This document shows positions 10,667 to 22,376 of a stretch of DNA of 64,000 nt, in pieces (within the stretch, counting starts at the first letter, position 1; the number at the start of each line of letters is the position of its first letter). The translations under genes were made by a program, and so were the position numbers. The notes below the pieces were generated by a model. The model saw nothing but the letters and a program-made list of their open reading frames with translations, did not search any database and was not told the origin of the DNA. Source of the DNA: Pyropia yezoensis (Eukaryota > Rhodophyta > Bangiophyceae > Bangiales > Bangiaceae); contig CM020620.1 of the NCBI GenBank assembly GCA_009829735.1, forward strand, positions 9,192,545 to 9,256,544. Reading direction: 5' to 3'.

Positions 10667-10688
10667 AACGATCTCACAAAAACCCTCT
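10667..10688 (-). repeat. Right terminal inverted repeat of the Harbinger element
   Basis: Partner of 3756-3777. The second AAT copy lies at 10689-10691. The motif CTCACAAAAAC just inside this end recurs near 10583. Confidence 0.85.
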
Positions 10689-10691
10689 AAT

Positions 10692-13064
10692 GCCCGCGCT
10701 TGAGTGTGACCCGTCGGGAAATACATTTCTTGCTCGCAGCTGGGGTCGGCGATAGGACGCCAAGAGCGTGCTGCCGCGAACGATTCCGCGTACCCTCATC
10801 AGCATACGTGCGTACACAGGCGTTCAGCAACACACCTGCATCCGCATCATCCCTGGTAAGCTCCTCATGCGCTCTTTCTCTGAGAAGCCCTGCGTGAGGG
10901 AGGCTAGCGGGCTTTCAGTACTGGTGCAGCCCAGTCGCCACAGAGACTAAGGTGCGCCAAATCATCCAGCATAGCTCCGACGCACTCTGAGCTTTCTCCC
11001 TGAAAAAGGCTCAGATGAATTCTTTGGGGGCTGCCTGACGTCGCTAGCCGCGGTGAACCCTACTTCTTCATTCTGGTTGAGGTGCCAGAGTTTTTTTTTT
11101 TTGCTAAGGGTGTTACGCGCAGCCTGCTTCTGCCACGCAGGGTCCTGAATGCGGGAGAAAGAATCGCTGCTTGCGGGCGCCATAACCATCGTCCTCAACC
11201 ACGACTTACACGCGGGCACCGTAGCGACGGCAAGCGCGACATAGAGAGGCATTGGCGGCCTCCGTGACCGCCAATGTCGCCCCCCAGACCTGTGCACTCG
11301 TCTCAGACTCTGGCGCCGCAGGGAGAACAGGCGTACAACGGGTGGGAGTGACGCTCCCGCCCTCAAGGCTCACATTGTGCCATGTCGGCGTTGCAAGTCG
11401 AGTGGCGCCAACGCATTCGACGCCGCGACTCAAATGAACAGATCAGCCAATTACACAGTGTTGAACAGGGAAGAAGATAGTCGGTCGCTCAAGACGCATC
11501 CGCGGGGTCATCAGGGGACCCTTGCCGAAATAGGTTTCTTCATGGAGGTTTCACCACCTAGAGAATGGAGGTTGGCGAGCAATCGATCACTGTCCAATGA
11601 GAAGACAGAATTGGACTCTAGAGCCAGTAGGCTTGCGCAGATCGCACGAGAGTCCAAAAGAGCCGGTGCAGTGGGCGTTGAGAAGGCGTGATGAAGGCCT
11701 CGTGAGTCACACGAAGTAAGTCGGCTTCAATGAAGCCGATTGAAGCATGAGGAAGTTTTTAAGAGCACAGCTACCGTCGTGAATCCAATCCGCAGTATGG
11801 CAACGTGGCACGTGTTTGGACATTAAAATGGATTGAAAAGGCTTCAAATATCTGTTCTAGCGTGTGCAAGTTTTGAACGGGGTCACATATCTGTGCGGAG
11901 GAGCCCATCTCGACGAATCCGAATCGGATTGGACACACCCGCTTCCGCTTTCGCCCCCCCCCCTCCCAGTGACTACCATTCTACCCCACCCGTACGTCGA
12001 GGACCCAAACGGCGGAGTGGACGCGATTGCAGGGACACCTCCGACGTCATCCGCCATGCCAGCCGATGGATCCCCCGCTGCTGAACCAGCTGCCGACTCC
12101 CCGGGCGCCTAAGCCAACGCGTCTGTTGGTGCGCAGATGACAGACGACAAGGGCCCTGTCAACGAGCTCTTTAATCGAGAGGGTGCATGTCTAAAAAGGG
12201 TAAGCCTGAGTGCATTCACTTTCGTACCTTTCCTCCCCTTGAATTTCCTCCTTCTATGAAGCCTACCTCGCTACATGTGCATGCATGAGACCTCTGACAC
12301 ACATGCACCTACCTCTCCATCTCAACTCTTATGCCCTGGTCTGCTTTTGCGTATCATTTTTTCTCCAGATATCGAAAAAGACAACTGGTAAGAACGTTGT
12401 TTTTCACTCAGTGGCTTCTTCAACGGTGTACTTTGCCTAATCTCCGCGTGGGACGGCCCACGATACGTACGTGTCGAAGACAGCACTTGGCACGTTTTCG
12501 AAGGACAACCCTGCGACGTGCGATGCGCGTAAGGCTCAAATCAGCCCAGTTGCCGTTGCTCAGGGCGGGTGGAGCGTCCTTCACGTGGGTGGCGGCCGGG
12601 GATGCATTGCCCCGCTCATCTGCTCGGGCATGGCCTCCAGCTTGTCATGCCTCCATCATACGGAGGCTGACTTCGAGCATACCATGCAAGGATGCCTCCT
12701 CTAAATATTATGTAGCCCCCCTTATATGTAATGTAGCACCTGTTACGTACGTTTCCTATTAGTGAATCAAGCCTTGGTCAGCTCCTGGGCGGGCCCCCTC
12801 GAAGCATTGGGTGGAGGTCCCAGTTTGTCTGCCTGCTGGATTCCCCGCGACGTGTGCCGGTCAATCTCATCGGCACCTTCTCACCGCCATCATCGGGATG
12901 GCGCGTATTACCAGAGGCAAGGCCCATTAGGGACCGCCTCAGCGTGTTTTAGCTGTACACGAAACACCTGGACGCCCATTCCTCTGCCCCGACAGATGTA
13001 TCGAGGGCCCGCCAGCCTGGACCGCCACGTTTTTGTTGACCTAAGGTGTCCCCCCCCCATGGCC
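10692..13064. other. Intergenic region of lower GC between the Harbinger element and R1
   Basis: Clearly less GC-rich than its surroundings. Only short ORFs occur (for example 11377-11691 and 12331-12762), none recognisable. There is a perfect 19-bp palindrome at 11721-11739 (TCGGCTTCAATGAAGCCGA) and a T run at 11090-11101. It may be old, eroded repeat sequence. Confidence 0.45.
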
Positions 13065-13273
13065 TCACGTCGCTACCCTCCGGCTCCTGCTCCCTTCCGC
13101 CGCATCCAGGAAGTGTGTCGTGTGCTGGTACCAGTCGTCAGAAACAGACATGAAGAGGAGCAAGAACACAGCGTTTGCATCTATTCCGTACAGAGCCTTT
13201 GCCTTCGTGGACGAGGCCCAACGAAGCCGCGCAGTTCGTAGTGCGCACGCGTGTTGTCCATCACGGGAACAAT
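13065..13273 (-). pseudogene. Coding fragment of unknown family, left flank of R1
   Basis: On the minus strand the sequence reads IVPVMDNTRAHYELRGFVGP, then in another frame KALYGIDANAVFLLLFMSVS. The same segment occurs in diverged form on the other side of the retrotransposon nest (35646-35718): 53 of 70 bases match without gaps, and the peptide there reads IVPTTDNTLESYALHCFIGP. A frame change and stop suggest decay. I do not recognise the family. Confidence 0.4.
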
Positions 13274-13279
13274 AGGGGG

Positions 13280-13748
13280 TGTGGCAGTATTGACCCCCAG
13301 GTGGGGGGGCAACACGTGCCATGCAAGGGGCGGCAGGCCACTAGCCTGATCCGTTCCTCCCCCTGCATTTGGGTCCATATTCCCTAAGTTTGGGATAGTT
13401 AGCTTAGTAGTAAATCCAACTTGGATTTGAGGGTTTTCTGCATTTATCGTCTTGAATTTTCGTGTGGCCCGGTGGGCAGGTGCTGGGGTGGGAGATTCTG
13501 AGTGGCGAGATTCTGAGGGGACCCTGGGGGGATAAGGGGAGGGACAGCGGGGCTTGGCCCTGCGTCCCCGTCCCGACCAAGAAACTGTTGGACCACACAC
13601 CATCCTCTTGTTTGTCAGTGGGGGGTTTGCCCCACAACAGGGACAGCGTGTGTGCGACTTGCACTTCTTCCGGTTCCCCCGACACGGGAGGCAGCCCTTG
13701 TACACCGCCCCAACTTGGGCGTCGTGTGTGCAAGTCGTTTTTGCCACA
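13280..13748 (+). repeat. 5' LTR of R1
   Basis: 469 bp, TGTGGCAGTATTGA to TTTTGCCACA. Its antisense strand carries an open Cys-rich reading (CLPCRGNRKKC followed by CPCCG near 13625-13690) that is also open in the 3' copy. Confidence 0.92.
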
Positions 13749-13750
13749 TT

Positions 13751-13767
13751 TGGTGGAGCAGCAGGGG
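13751..13767 (+). other. Primer binding site of R1
   Basis: TGGTGGAGCAGCAGGGG starts two bases after the LTR. It would pair with a tRNA 3' end reading CCCCTGCTGCTCCACCA. The identical 17 bases follow the 5' LTR of R2. The tRNA species was not identified. Confidence 0.75.
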
Positions 13768-13867
13768 ACAGAGGTAAACTTTACCTCCGGGTGCACCCGG
13801 GTGTAGGGGGCCCTCTGTCTCAGAGGAGCGGTGGACTTGGACCGTGTCATACGGATCGTCAGCCAAA

Positions 13868-15814
13868 ATGGCTATTTCGGACCCCCCGTCGTCCGGGGAG
13901 TACACGGGTGACGCACGTACTTCAGTGCCTTTGAATACTGGTGAGACACAGGTGGGTTTACCTGGGGTCGCAGAGGGACTAGAGGTCCCTCAAGCCAGCA
14001 GGACTGGAAGTGCGGGCGGGCAACAGGCCACCCCGACTCAGTCGGGAGTTCACTCGGGTGACACTTCTGATGTGGGTGGGCCGAAGTCTGGCCACCGTGT
14101 GGTACACTCAACGGGAACGTCCCAAGGGGTGGGGACTGTCCCCGCGGGTTCCACTCGGGTTGGAGCCAACTTTGGCTTGGAGCCGTCGCCAACCAGGCTT
14201 TCGGAGGATGGCGGACCTCCGTTGGTCGGCGATGGGCTCGCGCCCATGCCCCCGGTTGAGACCCCTGAGGAACGTTGTTACCCCTCAGGTGGACTCCCGG
14301 AGGCGGACCGAGACTCAACTGGAGTCGTCAATCCACTCCTCGCGGAAACTGTCCGTCGGGAGGCGACCAATGTGTTGCGGCAGACTTTGCCGGACCTGGT
14401 GGTCACGATGACGAATACAATTCTGAATCAGATTGTGGCGAGTTTGCCAGATGGCCTTAATGTCCAGACCGGATCGGGGCTTTCGAGCCCGCAGGCGCCG
14501 GGGGAATCCCTCCTCACGCCTACCTCTGGTCGCCCCGAACAGGGGGCGACACCTGTGACTCCCAACGAGGGAACCACACCATACTCGGTGGGGCGTACGC
14601 CCTTCATGGGGGAGTTCCCCCCGGAAACGCCGGCGGCTACACCAAGCGCGCCGCGCCGGACTACAGGCACTGAGGGTGAACTTACCCCAGTGCCACAGCG
14701 GCTGTTCCCTCAACGTGAGGTGCCGCCCAAGATTCAGGTAGCCAACCCGGTCTACCAGAGGATCTTTGACTGTGAGACCTACGCCCTCCACAACAAGTCG
14801 GTGGCGTATGGTCCTGACCAGGCCCGAGCCATGGGCCGTGCCAAGAAGAATGCACTTCACTCTTTTGGGCACAAAGCGGAGTGGGATGGAACTCCCCCCC
14901 TCCGTGTCTTTGAGTTCCTACGTCATTTCACAAAAGCCTGTGACGACAATGCCATAAGTGAAGGCATGGCTTTCTACATGCTACAGGAGTTTACGAAGGG
15001 AGACCTGTGGACAGAACTTATGTCCGTCATGCCCAGCTCCTGAAGTGGAGGCGCTGGTGAGGTGACGTCCTATTTGGAGCTCGTCAACTAATTGTTGAGA
15101 GCCATGGTTGATGAAGCGGCGCTGGCTTCTCAAGTCGAGGAGTTTACGCAAGCCCATCAGGAAGAGGCGGAGGACGAGTTGTCCTTTGCGGAGCGAGTCC
15201 GTAAGCTCAACAATCTTTGTGGGTTTCTTCATCCACAAGCTGTGGTGAAGAGTCGGTTTGTGGAGGGGCTCCATTGGTCAGTCCGGATGGAGACCCGGGA
15301 GCATAACACTGCCCGGGCGACCCTGGCCGAGTTTGCTAGGTTCGCCTACCGCAGAGGCGAGGCCTACCGCAAGTTGCGGGAGGAACAACGCCAGGAGCGT
15401 CAGTCCGAGTTGGTCAAGGAACGGGGGGAGTCGCGCCAGGCCAGAGAGTTGAGAGAGGCACGCCGTATCCGCAAGGAGAGGGTGGTAGCTGCAGTGGGAA
15501 CTTCCCAGGGTACCTCTTCGTCTTCCCCAGTTGGGAAGACCCCTCCGGGAACTGACAATCGGTGTTGGAACTGCAACTCCGATGGACACTGGGCATATGA
15601 TTGCCCCAAGTTGAGTAAACGCGTCCAACAACTTGTTAGGAATGCGAGTAAGAAGTCGGCTACGAACGAAGTACGTTCACGCCGCGAGGGTGGGCCTCGA
15701 CCGGTGGTGGCGGTTGCCACACCCTCGGCGAAGGGGGCGGACACGTCGTCGTCGGACTCGTCGTCTTCCCCTTCGTCCTCAGATTCGGACGCCAAGTCGG
15801 CGGGAAACGAATGA
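13868..15814 (+). pseudogene. gag: R1 gag (nucleocapsid polyprotein), two in-frame stops
   Basis: The first ATG in frame is at 13868. The N-terminal half is Pro/Gly/Thr-rich, followed by a capsid-like region containing FEFLRHFTKACDDNAISEGM, which matches FAFLRRFVKACNDNDVSEGK in R2 gag. The frame is broken by TGA at 15041-15043 and TAA at 15089-15091, then continues with FTQAHQEEAEDELSFAERV and a CCHC zinc knuckle, CWNCNSDGHWAYDC (near 15563-15604). The product would package element RNA in cytoplasmic particles. It ends in GNE-stop at a GGGAAAC slippery site, with pol in the -1 frame. Confidence 0.85.
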
Positions 15815-15859
15815 CCGTTGGAGCTGGTCGTCCGAAGCTCACAACGGCAGCCTCGGCCA
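15802..15859 (+). promoter_or_regulatory. Programmed -1 frameshift signal of R1 (GGGAAAC plus stem/pseudoknot)
   Basis: GGGAAAC at 15802-15808 is in the X XXY YYZ register relative to gag (..G GGA AAC GAA TGA). After a 6-base spacer, CCGTTGGAGC (15815-15824) pairs with GCTC-A-CAACGG (15837-15847), one bulged base. Loop bases TGGTCG (15825-15830) can pair with CGGCCA (15854-15859), as in an H-type pseudoknot. The pol frame is exactly -1 and open across the site. In R1 an overlapping ATGA (15811-15814) could alternatively allow reinitiation. Confidence 0.75.
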
Positions 15860-18800
15860 AGTGGGTCAAGAGGACGAATCAACCGTGCCGGATACTGCGG
15901 CGACCTAAGGGAGTCCGCCCACCTCGGGTAGGACTCCCCAAGAACGTAAACCCACGTCGGGTCATCGCGGTGCTGACGGGTGGGAACTTCCAGGTGGCTG
16001 GACGGGTGCAACTTGCCCCCGGCCGCGCCTGTTGTGCCCGTATCGTACTTGATACCGGGTCAGGAGCCTCCTTGATACGCAAGTCGCTATTACCAAAGGA
16101 GATGAAGCTCCAACGCTGGAAGTCTAAAGCTGACCATCTGATCGATATCAATGGTGGGGTACTTCCCATCGTTGATGCCGTGACCCTACCAACTAGGTTG
16201 GGGACCCATGAGGTCGACGTGACCTATGGTGTAGTTGAGAATATATCGGTACCCCTGCTTCTGGGTACCCCTTATGTCGTAACACAAGTGCGTTTGATTT
16301 GTGGCCCTGAGTACTGGGTCAAGTTGATGAATGGGGAGACTATCCCCATCCTTGGTAAGGGAAAGTCTTTGGCTCCTGTGACAGTCTTACAGTCGAAGCC
16401 TGTTTGCTCTGTGAGGGAAGGGTTTACTGCTACCCTGCGTTTAGCGCGTAAAGGCACGTTGCCCCCCAACTCGGTGGCACACGTTGATGTTGTAACTGAT
16501 TATACGGGGAACGGGTTGGTGCACCCTTACCCCCGTCTTGCTCGCAAGCACCAAGTGTATGTTGCCCTTGGCACGATGGACTCCAAAGCCGGAGTCCCGT
16601 GGAGGATCCAGGTGATGAACCTGAGCTCGTCGCCCAAGTACTTCAAGTCGGGAGCCAAGTTCGGGTATATCGACCAACACGAGGGACCGGTAGTAGCGGT
16701 CACCCTCAACGCGGGCGCAAGTAGCGACCCGAAGTCCGGAAAGGAGAAGCATCAAGCCAAGTCGGCCGCCTCTCCTCGGCCCCATGTGAACATGGAGGGT
16801 GTTCCACCCAGGTTGAGGGTTCAAGTTGAACGCCTCTTGGACCAATATCACAAGTTGTGGGATGGTCAATTGGGACTCATGAGAGCTACCCAACACCGGA
16901 TCGAGTTGAAGCCCGGTGCACCCCCTATACGCCAACAACCGTATAGGGGAGGACCCCGTTCAAGGGCCCTCGTTAAGGAGCAAGTTGCTCGCATGGAGGC
17001 CCTCGATGTGATCGAGGCCAGTAACGCCGAGTGGGCGAGTCCGGTGGTTATCGTCCCCAAAGTTGATGGGACCCCCCGGTTCTGTATCGACTACCGTAAG
17101 CTCAACGAGAGCACGGTGAAGGACAGTTATCCCCTACCTAGGATGGACGACTGTCTGGACTCTCTAGGGGAGGCGAACGTGTTCTCTACCCTGGACTGTA
17201 ACGCGGGGTACTGGCAAACTCCCATTGCCCCGGAGGACAGGCATAAAACTACCTTTACCTGTCACTGTGGTACCTACCAGTGCAAGCGTCTACCGTTTGG
17301 TCTGTGTAACGCGCCGGCAACTTTCCAGCGCGCTATGGACATGATTCTGGCCGGAGTACGGTGGCAGATCTGTCTCGTGTACCTAGACGATATCATTGTG
17401 TTCTCCCGAAGTCCGGAGGAGCACATTGGCCATCTTGGCCAGGTGTTCAAGCTACTTGCTGACGCCGGTGTGTCACTGAAGGCGAGTAAGTGCCACCTCT
17501 TCACTCAAGAGGTGGAATACTTGGGACATGTTGTCCGTCCGGGGCGTCTCAGTGTCAACGAGAAGAACTTGAGGGCCATCCGTAAGGCTCAGTACCCCCG
17601 GACCCAAACCCAGATGAGGAGCTTCCTCGGGATGTGTAACGTGTACCGACGTTTCACCAAGGGCTTCGCCAAGGTGGCGAAGCCGTTGAATGAGTTAGTG
17701 AGCTCAACGCTACCGAAGAACCTGCCTCCCCCAAGTCGGGTGGAGCAAGAATCCTTTGAGACTCTTCGGGACCTTCTGCTGAAGCCCCCTATCCTGGCTA
17801 TTCCCAGGTTGGGAGGCCACTACATCCTGGATGTGGATGCTAGCTACGACCAACTTGGTTGTGTGTTGCTTCAGCAGCAGCCGGACAAGGAGTACTTGCC
17901 GGTGGGATACTTCAGCAAGGGGCTGAACTCGGCCGAGAAGAACTACGGAGTCACCGAGTTGGAAGGACTCGCAGTGGTATGGGCGGTGACGTCACTTCGT
18001 CACTACCTAGAGGGTGAGAACTTCCTCATCCGCTGTGACCTCCGCGCGTTGCAGTTCATCTTTAAGACGGACTGTACGAACACTCGTCTCAATCGGTGGA
18101 GGGTGCGACTGGCACCCTTCAACTTTGATATTGAGTACCGACCTGGCAGGCAACATGCCCTTGCCGACGGCCTTTCTCGGGTACCTACCGAGGGGCTGGA
18201 CACTAACCCAGTCGATGAGGACATCCCCATCGTGGGGGTAGTCACGCGCTCGGGTCAGGTGTTGAACCCCGAGGCGCCAGGGAAAAAGAAGTACTTGCCC
18301 CTGTCCCTGGACGAGGTGGTGAAGGCCCAGGCCGAGGATCCCTTCTGCAAGTCGCAGAGGGATGCACTGGATACAGTGGCGGATACGCGGTTCTTTCTGG
18401 GAGACGATGGCCTCCTCATGAGGAGGGGGGTATTCCAGGGGACCGAACAACTTGTCGTCCCCGCACCCCTCAAGGACAGTATCCTTGAGAGGGAGCACAA
18501 CGCTCCCACGGGTGGACACCTGGGGTCTAGTAAACTGTACCAGACCCTGACGACCAGGTACTACTGGCCGTCCATGGTGGTGGACATCTACAGTTGGGTG
18601 GCTGCCTGCACAAGTTGTGCACAGAACCGTCTGATGGAACGGCGGCCTAGTACGGCTATGCTATTGTTCCCGGCCAAGGAGCCCTTCGCCGCGTTGGCGA
18701 TGGACATCCTTGGGCCACTGCCAGTGACCGAGGAGGGCAACCAGTACCTCCTGGTCATCTGTGACCGCTTCACGAAACTTACGCGAGCGATCCCACTGGC

Positions 18801-19793
18801 AGAGATCACGGCCATGTCGGTCGTGTCAGCCTTCCTAGATCACTGGGTTGCCGCGTATGGCATTCCGGATAGTACACTATCGGACAATGGACCGCAATTT
18901 GCGTCTGTACTGTTTCAGGGAGTGCTGGATATGTTGGGGGTTAAGGCAAATTATGCTACCCCCTACCACCCGCAAACCAACGGGCAGGTGGAGCGCTTCA
19001 ACAAAACTATTGTTCGGCAGCTGCGCCACTATGTGAGTGAGCATGTGAAAACGTGGGACCAATACATTTCTATTCTTACCACTGCCTACAATTCGCAGGT
19101 TCACTCATCTACCGGGGAAGTACCCCTCGCTTTTGTGAGCCCCCGTCGCGTGCGGTCTTTTGCCGTGCGGCGGCCGCTCCCAACTAGGGAGGATGGTGGC
19201 AGTACGCCTACTCCTACTGAGAGTAAGGCGGAGTTCGCTGCTAGGCTTGAAAACCTCATCCCTAAAGTCAGGGCTAAGATGGACAAAGCACAAAAGCGCT
19301 ACAAGCGTACCTTTGACAAAAAGGTGCGCAATGCTTAGCATGTCCCCGAGCAGGGTGACTGGGTGCTGGTGCACTCACACATCCCAACTGGGGGTAAGTT
19401 GGTATTCCAGACGAAGGGGCCGTACCAGGTCCTTCGTAGTGATGGGCGGCGCTTCACCATCGAAAGTGACGATGAGGTCCGCACAGTGAACGGACAGGAC
19501 GTGGTCAAAGTTGCACCACCGCCTGCAGGGACCCAGCTTGGGCGCGTGCGTTGGAAGCGTGGCGCCTCCCCTCGCTGCCTGCGGCCAAACAGGGCCCGCA
19601 GGAGTTCGTGTTCGATAAGTTCATCGACCACGGCTGGGATGAGGACACTGACGGCCTCATGTGGGGGGTGCGTTGGTTTGGCTACAAAGCCAAGGATGAT
19701 ACGTGGGAGTATGTGGAGGACCTTCCCGCTGAGAAGGTCCGGGCATACTGTGCCCGGAATGAGATAGACCCTAGCAGCCCTCCCTCAACGTGA
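15811..19793 (+). pseudogene. pol: R1 pol: protease, reverse transcriptase, RNase H, integrase, chromodomain
   Basis: Open for 1,175 codons. The aspartic protease motif LDTGSGAS has its Asp at residue 81. RT motifs include FCIDYRKLNE, LPFGLCNAPATFQRA and YLDDIIVFS (residues 524 onward). RNase H begins near LDVDASYDQLGCVLLQQQ. The integrase zinc-binding H-H-C-C region starts at residue 896, and the catalytic triad is D965, D1025, E1061 (D-59-D-35-E). A TAG at 19336-19338 interrupts, after which the frame continues (WVLVHSHIPTGGKLVFQ). A further shift between about 19540 and 19600 is needed to reach the chromodomain (FDKFIDHGWDEDTDGLMWGV, then VRWFGYKAKDDTWE), ending at 19793. The chromodomain suggests targeting to modified histones. 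The stop and shift make this copy defective unless they are sequencing errors. Confidence 0.92.
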
Positions 19794-19904
19794 GGGAAGG
19801 CCGAGTAACAGTGCCAAGAGAGTGCTTCAAGTCGAAGTGGTACGCAGAGTGGCTTTTAACTACAGCCCTAACCCTCACACTCTCACAACAAAGGCATCTG
19901 CCAA

Positions 19905-21848
19905 CTAGGCATGCATGCTGGACTCTCCAATCCCACGGCCCTCGCCCTCACGAGGAGGCGAGCGGCGAGACCCACGGCGATAACGCTCCCCACCAGTCGG
20001 CGGGGCCGGCGCCTCCAAGTCGGAGCCGCCGCGCCCCTCACGGTCGCGTAAGTGGCGACGACCACGGCTGCCCTTCTGTTGAGTCTTGCGCGCAAGTTGG
20101 CGACGCAGACGTCGGACCGACTCTGACTCTGACGGAGTCGAGGACTCCGAGACGGAGTAAGACAACTCGTCTTCCGACACGGAGGGAGAGCGCCGCGAGT
20201 GTCGGCGACGACGGCGAGGAGGCGAGTATGCCCGGCTCGCGCGACGTTTGCCACGCCCAAGTGGGGCTGGCTGGGGCATAACAGCCCCAATGCGAGCCAA
20301 CTCGGCCGTCATAAACTCCGCCACCGACTCGCAACTCGCGGTCGCCACTGCAGTACGAACGCGCTCCTCAAGTTGAGGAGTCTCGGAACTTTGAAGGGTT
20401 GCGGTCGACGCGGCCAACCAGGAAATGGTGCGCACCAACGTGGTGATCATCATCTCTGAGGTTAGAGGCGTGGGCGGTAACACCAGCTTGGGGTATACCG
20501 TCAGGAGGGTGGCCCCCAACTTGGGGGACACCGGGGTGGACGACTCAATGGCCACGCTAATCGGGATGTCCCCGTGCGGCTGGTAGGGGACAGGAGGAAG
20601 CGGAGGGGCACGCCGAGGTGGCGGGACCCGGGTGTAACTGCGACCCCGACTTGGGGCCCCCGCAGTGGGTTGAGCCATATGGTCATCATATGAGGGCACG
20701 GCCACAACTATGGGCTTGTCCGGGGGTCGCGCAGTGTGGCGATCCACTCCCGGGGCATACGGGTAGTCCCCGATGCCCAACCCCTCTCTTAGGACCACAC
20801 GGCCGTCGTGAAGTTCACGAGCGACCCACACGAACTGGCGAAGTGCGCCATCGTCCTTGGGCCCACGAGTGGGGCGGCGCAACTTGTGCTCAATGCTCTC
20901 CTACTCGATAAACTTGTGGAGGCGGAGCATCTCCTCAAGTAGAGTGAGTTGTCCTGATGAGCACCCCTCAGCAACTAGCTGAGGGGTGAGCTGTTCCAAA
21001 CCTTGGATCAGCCGGAGGGGGAGATGCCAGAGCATCCCCCGCCGCTGAACACAAGACACCCAGGTCGACATGACCTCGAGGAGCCACTGGGTGGCCAACA
21101 TGGCCCACACCAGGTGATCAGGGCCAGCCGTCAACATGACGGAGCCGAAGTGGTCAAGCAACCGTGGCAGCAACGCCGGGAACCCGTAGGGGACCTCAAC
21201 TTGAGGCCACCACTCGGGCTTCTTCGGATAGTACTGCTCCTTACTGGCAGCAGACTGCTGAGGGAACTCAAGTTGAGCCGAGGTCACCAAGTAGGGACCT
21301 CGCCGGAAGTCCTTCTCCATCCGCACATCAAAGTGATGAGTGTGCGGATCGGCCTCGTGAGGGTACGGGGGGCGAGTTGCCACAGCGTCCCACGTAAAGG
21401 TTGGCAAGTCGCCGGGACCCGGGATAGTTCCCCGGCGGTCCACCATGGCCTTGGCACGCTGTACATCTTCGACCTCCTCGTCGTCCAGGAAGGCAAACTG
21501 GTCCGTCCTGAAGCCGGCAGGGAACCCGACCCTACGGGTATACTTCTCCCGTAGGCGGTCCCATACCCGACCCATCGCTGCGCGAAGTCGGCCACAGCGA
21601 AGAACAGTCAACCCCTCCTCATAGAGAGGCCAAGCGGGGTAAAACCTCCGCCCCAAGGCCTCACGCGGGACAACTTGTCCCGCCTCCGGGGGAGATCCCG
21701 CCGTCGACCCAAAGCCTGGTGACGCGGGAGTCCCATCCCCCGGAGCGATCGCGGAGCCCCCGCCGGAAGTCCCGGCGGGCGCTGCACCGTGGGAGGTGTC
21801 CTCCATACGCTCGTCGAGAGAGTCCGTCTCCACTCCCGGGGTCGCCAT
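19905..21848 (-). pseudogene. R1 antisense ORF (aORF), one in-frame stop
   Basis: Reads opposite to gag-pol between pol and the 3' LTR, from the ATG at 21848 (MATPGVETDSLDE), about 647 codons with a single TAG at 20901-20903. The N-terminus is acidic/Pro-rich. A central folded-looking block contains RRGPYLVTSAQLEF, EQYYPKKPEWWPQVEVPYGF and ATQWLLEVMSTWV. The C-terminus is Arg/Ser-rich (SPPRRRRRHSRRSPS) with several SES repeats. The order and several motifs match the 705-aa antisense ORF of R2 (YYPK..P...EV/I P.GF, and WL.EV), so this is a conserved gene of the family rather than a shadow of pol. The function is unknown; there is no protease, envelope or membrane signature. Confidence 0.72.
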
Positions 21849-22169
21849 GGCTCTCCCCAAGTTGGGGAGAGATGCCCTGGCTACAGCGGCACGAGACCCG
21901 CCTCGAGTTGAGGGGGACTCGGATCGTGGGTAGACGGGTGGCCTCCCCAGCGTGGGGCGGCCCCGTGGAAGGTGAAGGGGAGGTGGTGGTGATGGTGAAG
22001 TGTGAACCGAGGAGAGCAAGCTGCCGAGTGGGCAAGCTTGAGGAGAGGGGCGGTCAACATGACCGCCTCCACATCCGCGTTACGTACTCAAGGGGGGACA
22101 GCAAGTCGCGTCCCCAACGCCGAGACGTGCGTTTACGCACCCCCTCACAGGGCCGACCGGGTCGGTCGG

Positions 22170-22186
22170 AACTGAGGAGAGGGGAG
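22170..22186 (+). other. Polypurine tract of R1
   Basis: Purine-rich GAACTGAGGAGAGGGGAG-type sequence directly before the 3' LTR start at 22187; expected primer for plus-strand DNA synthesis. Confidence 0.65.
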
Positions 22187-22376
22187 TGTGGCAGTATTGA
22201 CCTCCAGGTGGGGGGGCAACACGTGCCATGCAAGGGGCGGCAGGCCTTTAGCCTGATCCGTTCCTCCCCCTGCATTTGGGTCCATATTCCCTAAGTTTGG
22301 GATATTTAGCTTAGTAGTAAATCCAACTTGGATTTGAGGGTTTTCTGCATTTATCGTCTTGAATTTTCGTGTGGCC
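22187..22376 (+). repeat. 3' LTR of R1, first part
   Basis: First 190 bases of the LTR, up to the R2 insertion. The TGGCC target bases are 22372-22376. Confidence 0.92.

Larger units (their letters stand above)
3756..10688. mobile_element. PIF/Harbinger DNA transposon (6,933 bp) with both element genes
   Basis: The ends are inverted repeats starting AGAGAGTTTTTGTGAGAGCG (left) and AGAGGGTTTTTGTGAGATCG (right, read inward), 20 of 22 bases identical. The element is flanked by the 3-bp direct duplication AAT (3753-3755 and 10689-10691). A 3-bp duplication, a Myb/SANT-like gene near one end and a DDE_Tnp_4-type transposase near the other are the hallmarks of the superfamily. The two genes are convergent. 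Subterminal GGTGAGA/TCTCACC motifs cluster at both ends and are probable protein-binding sites. About 4 kb between the genes is extremely GC-rich and codes for neither known Harbinger protein. The good terminal repeats and open transposase suggest a relatively recent insertion. Confidence 0.88.
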
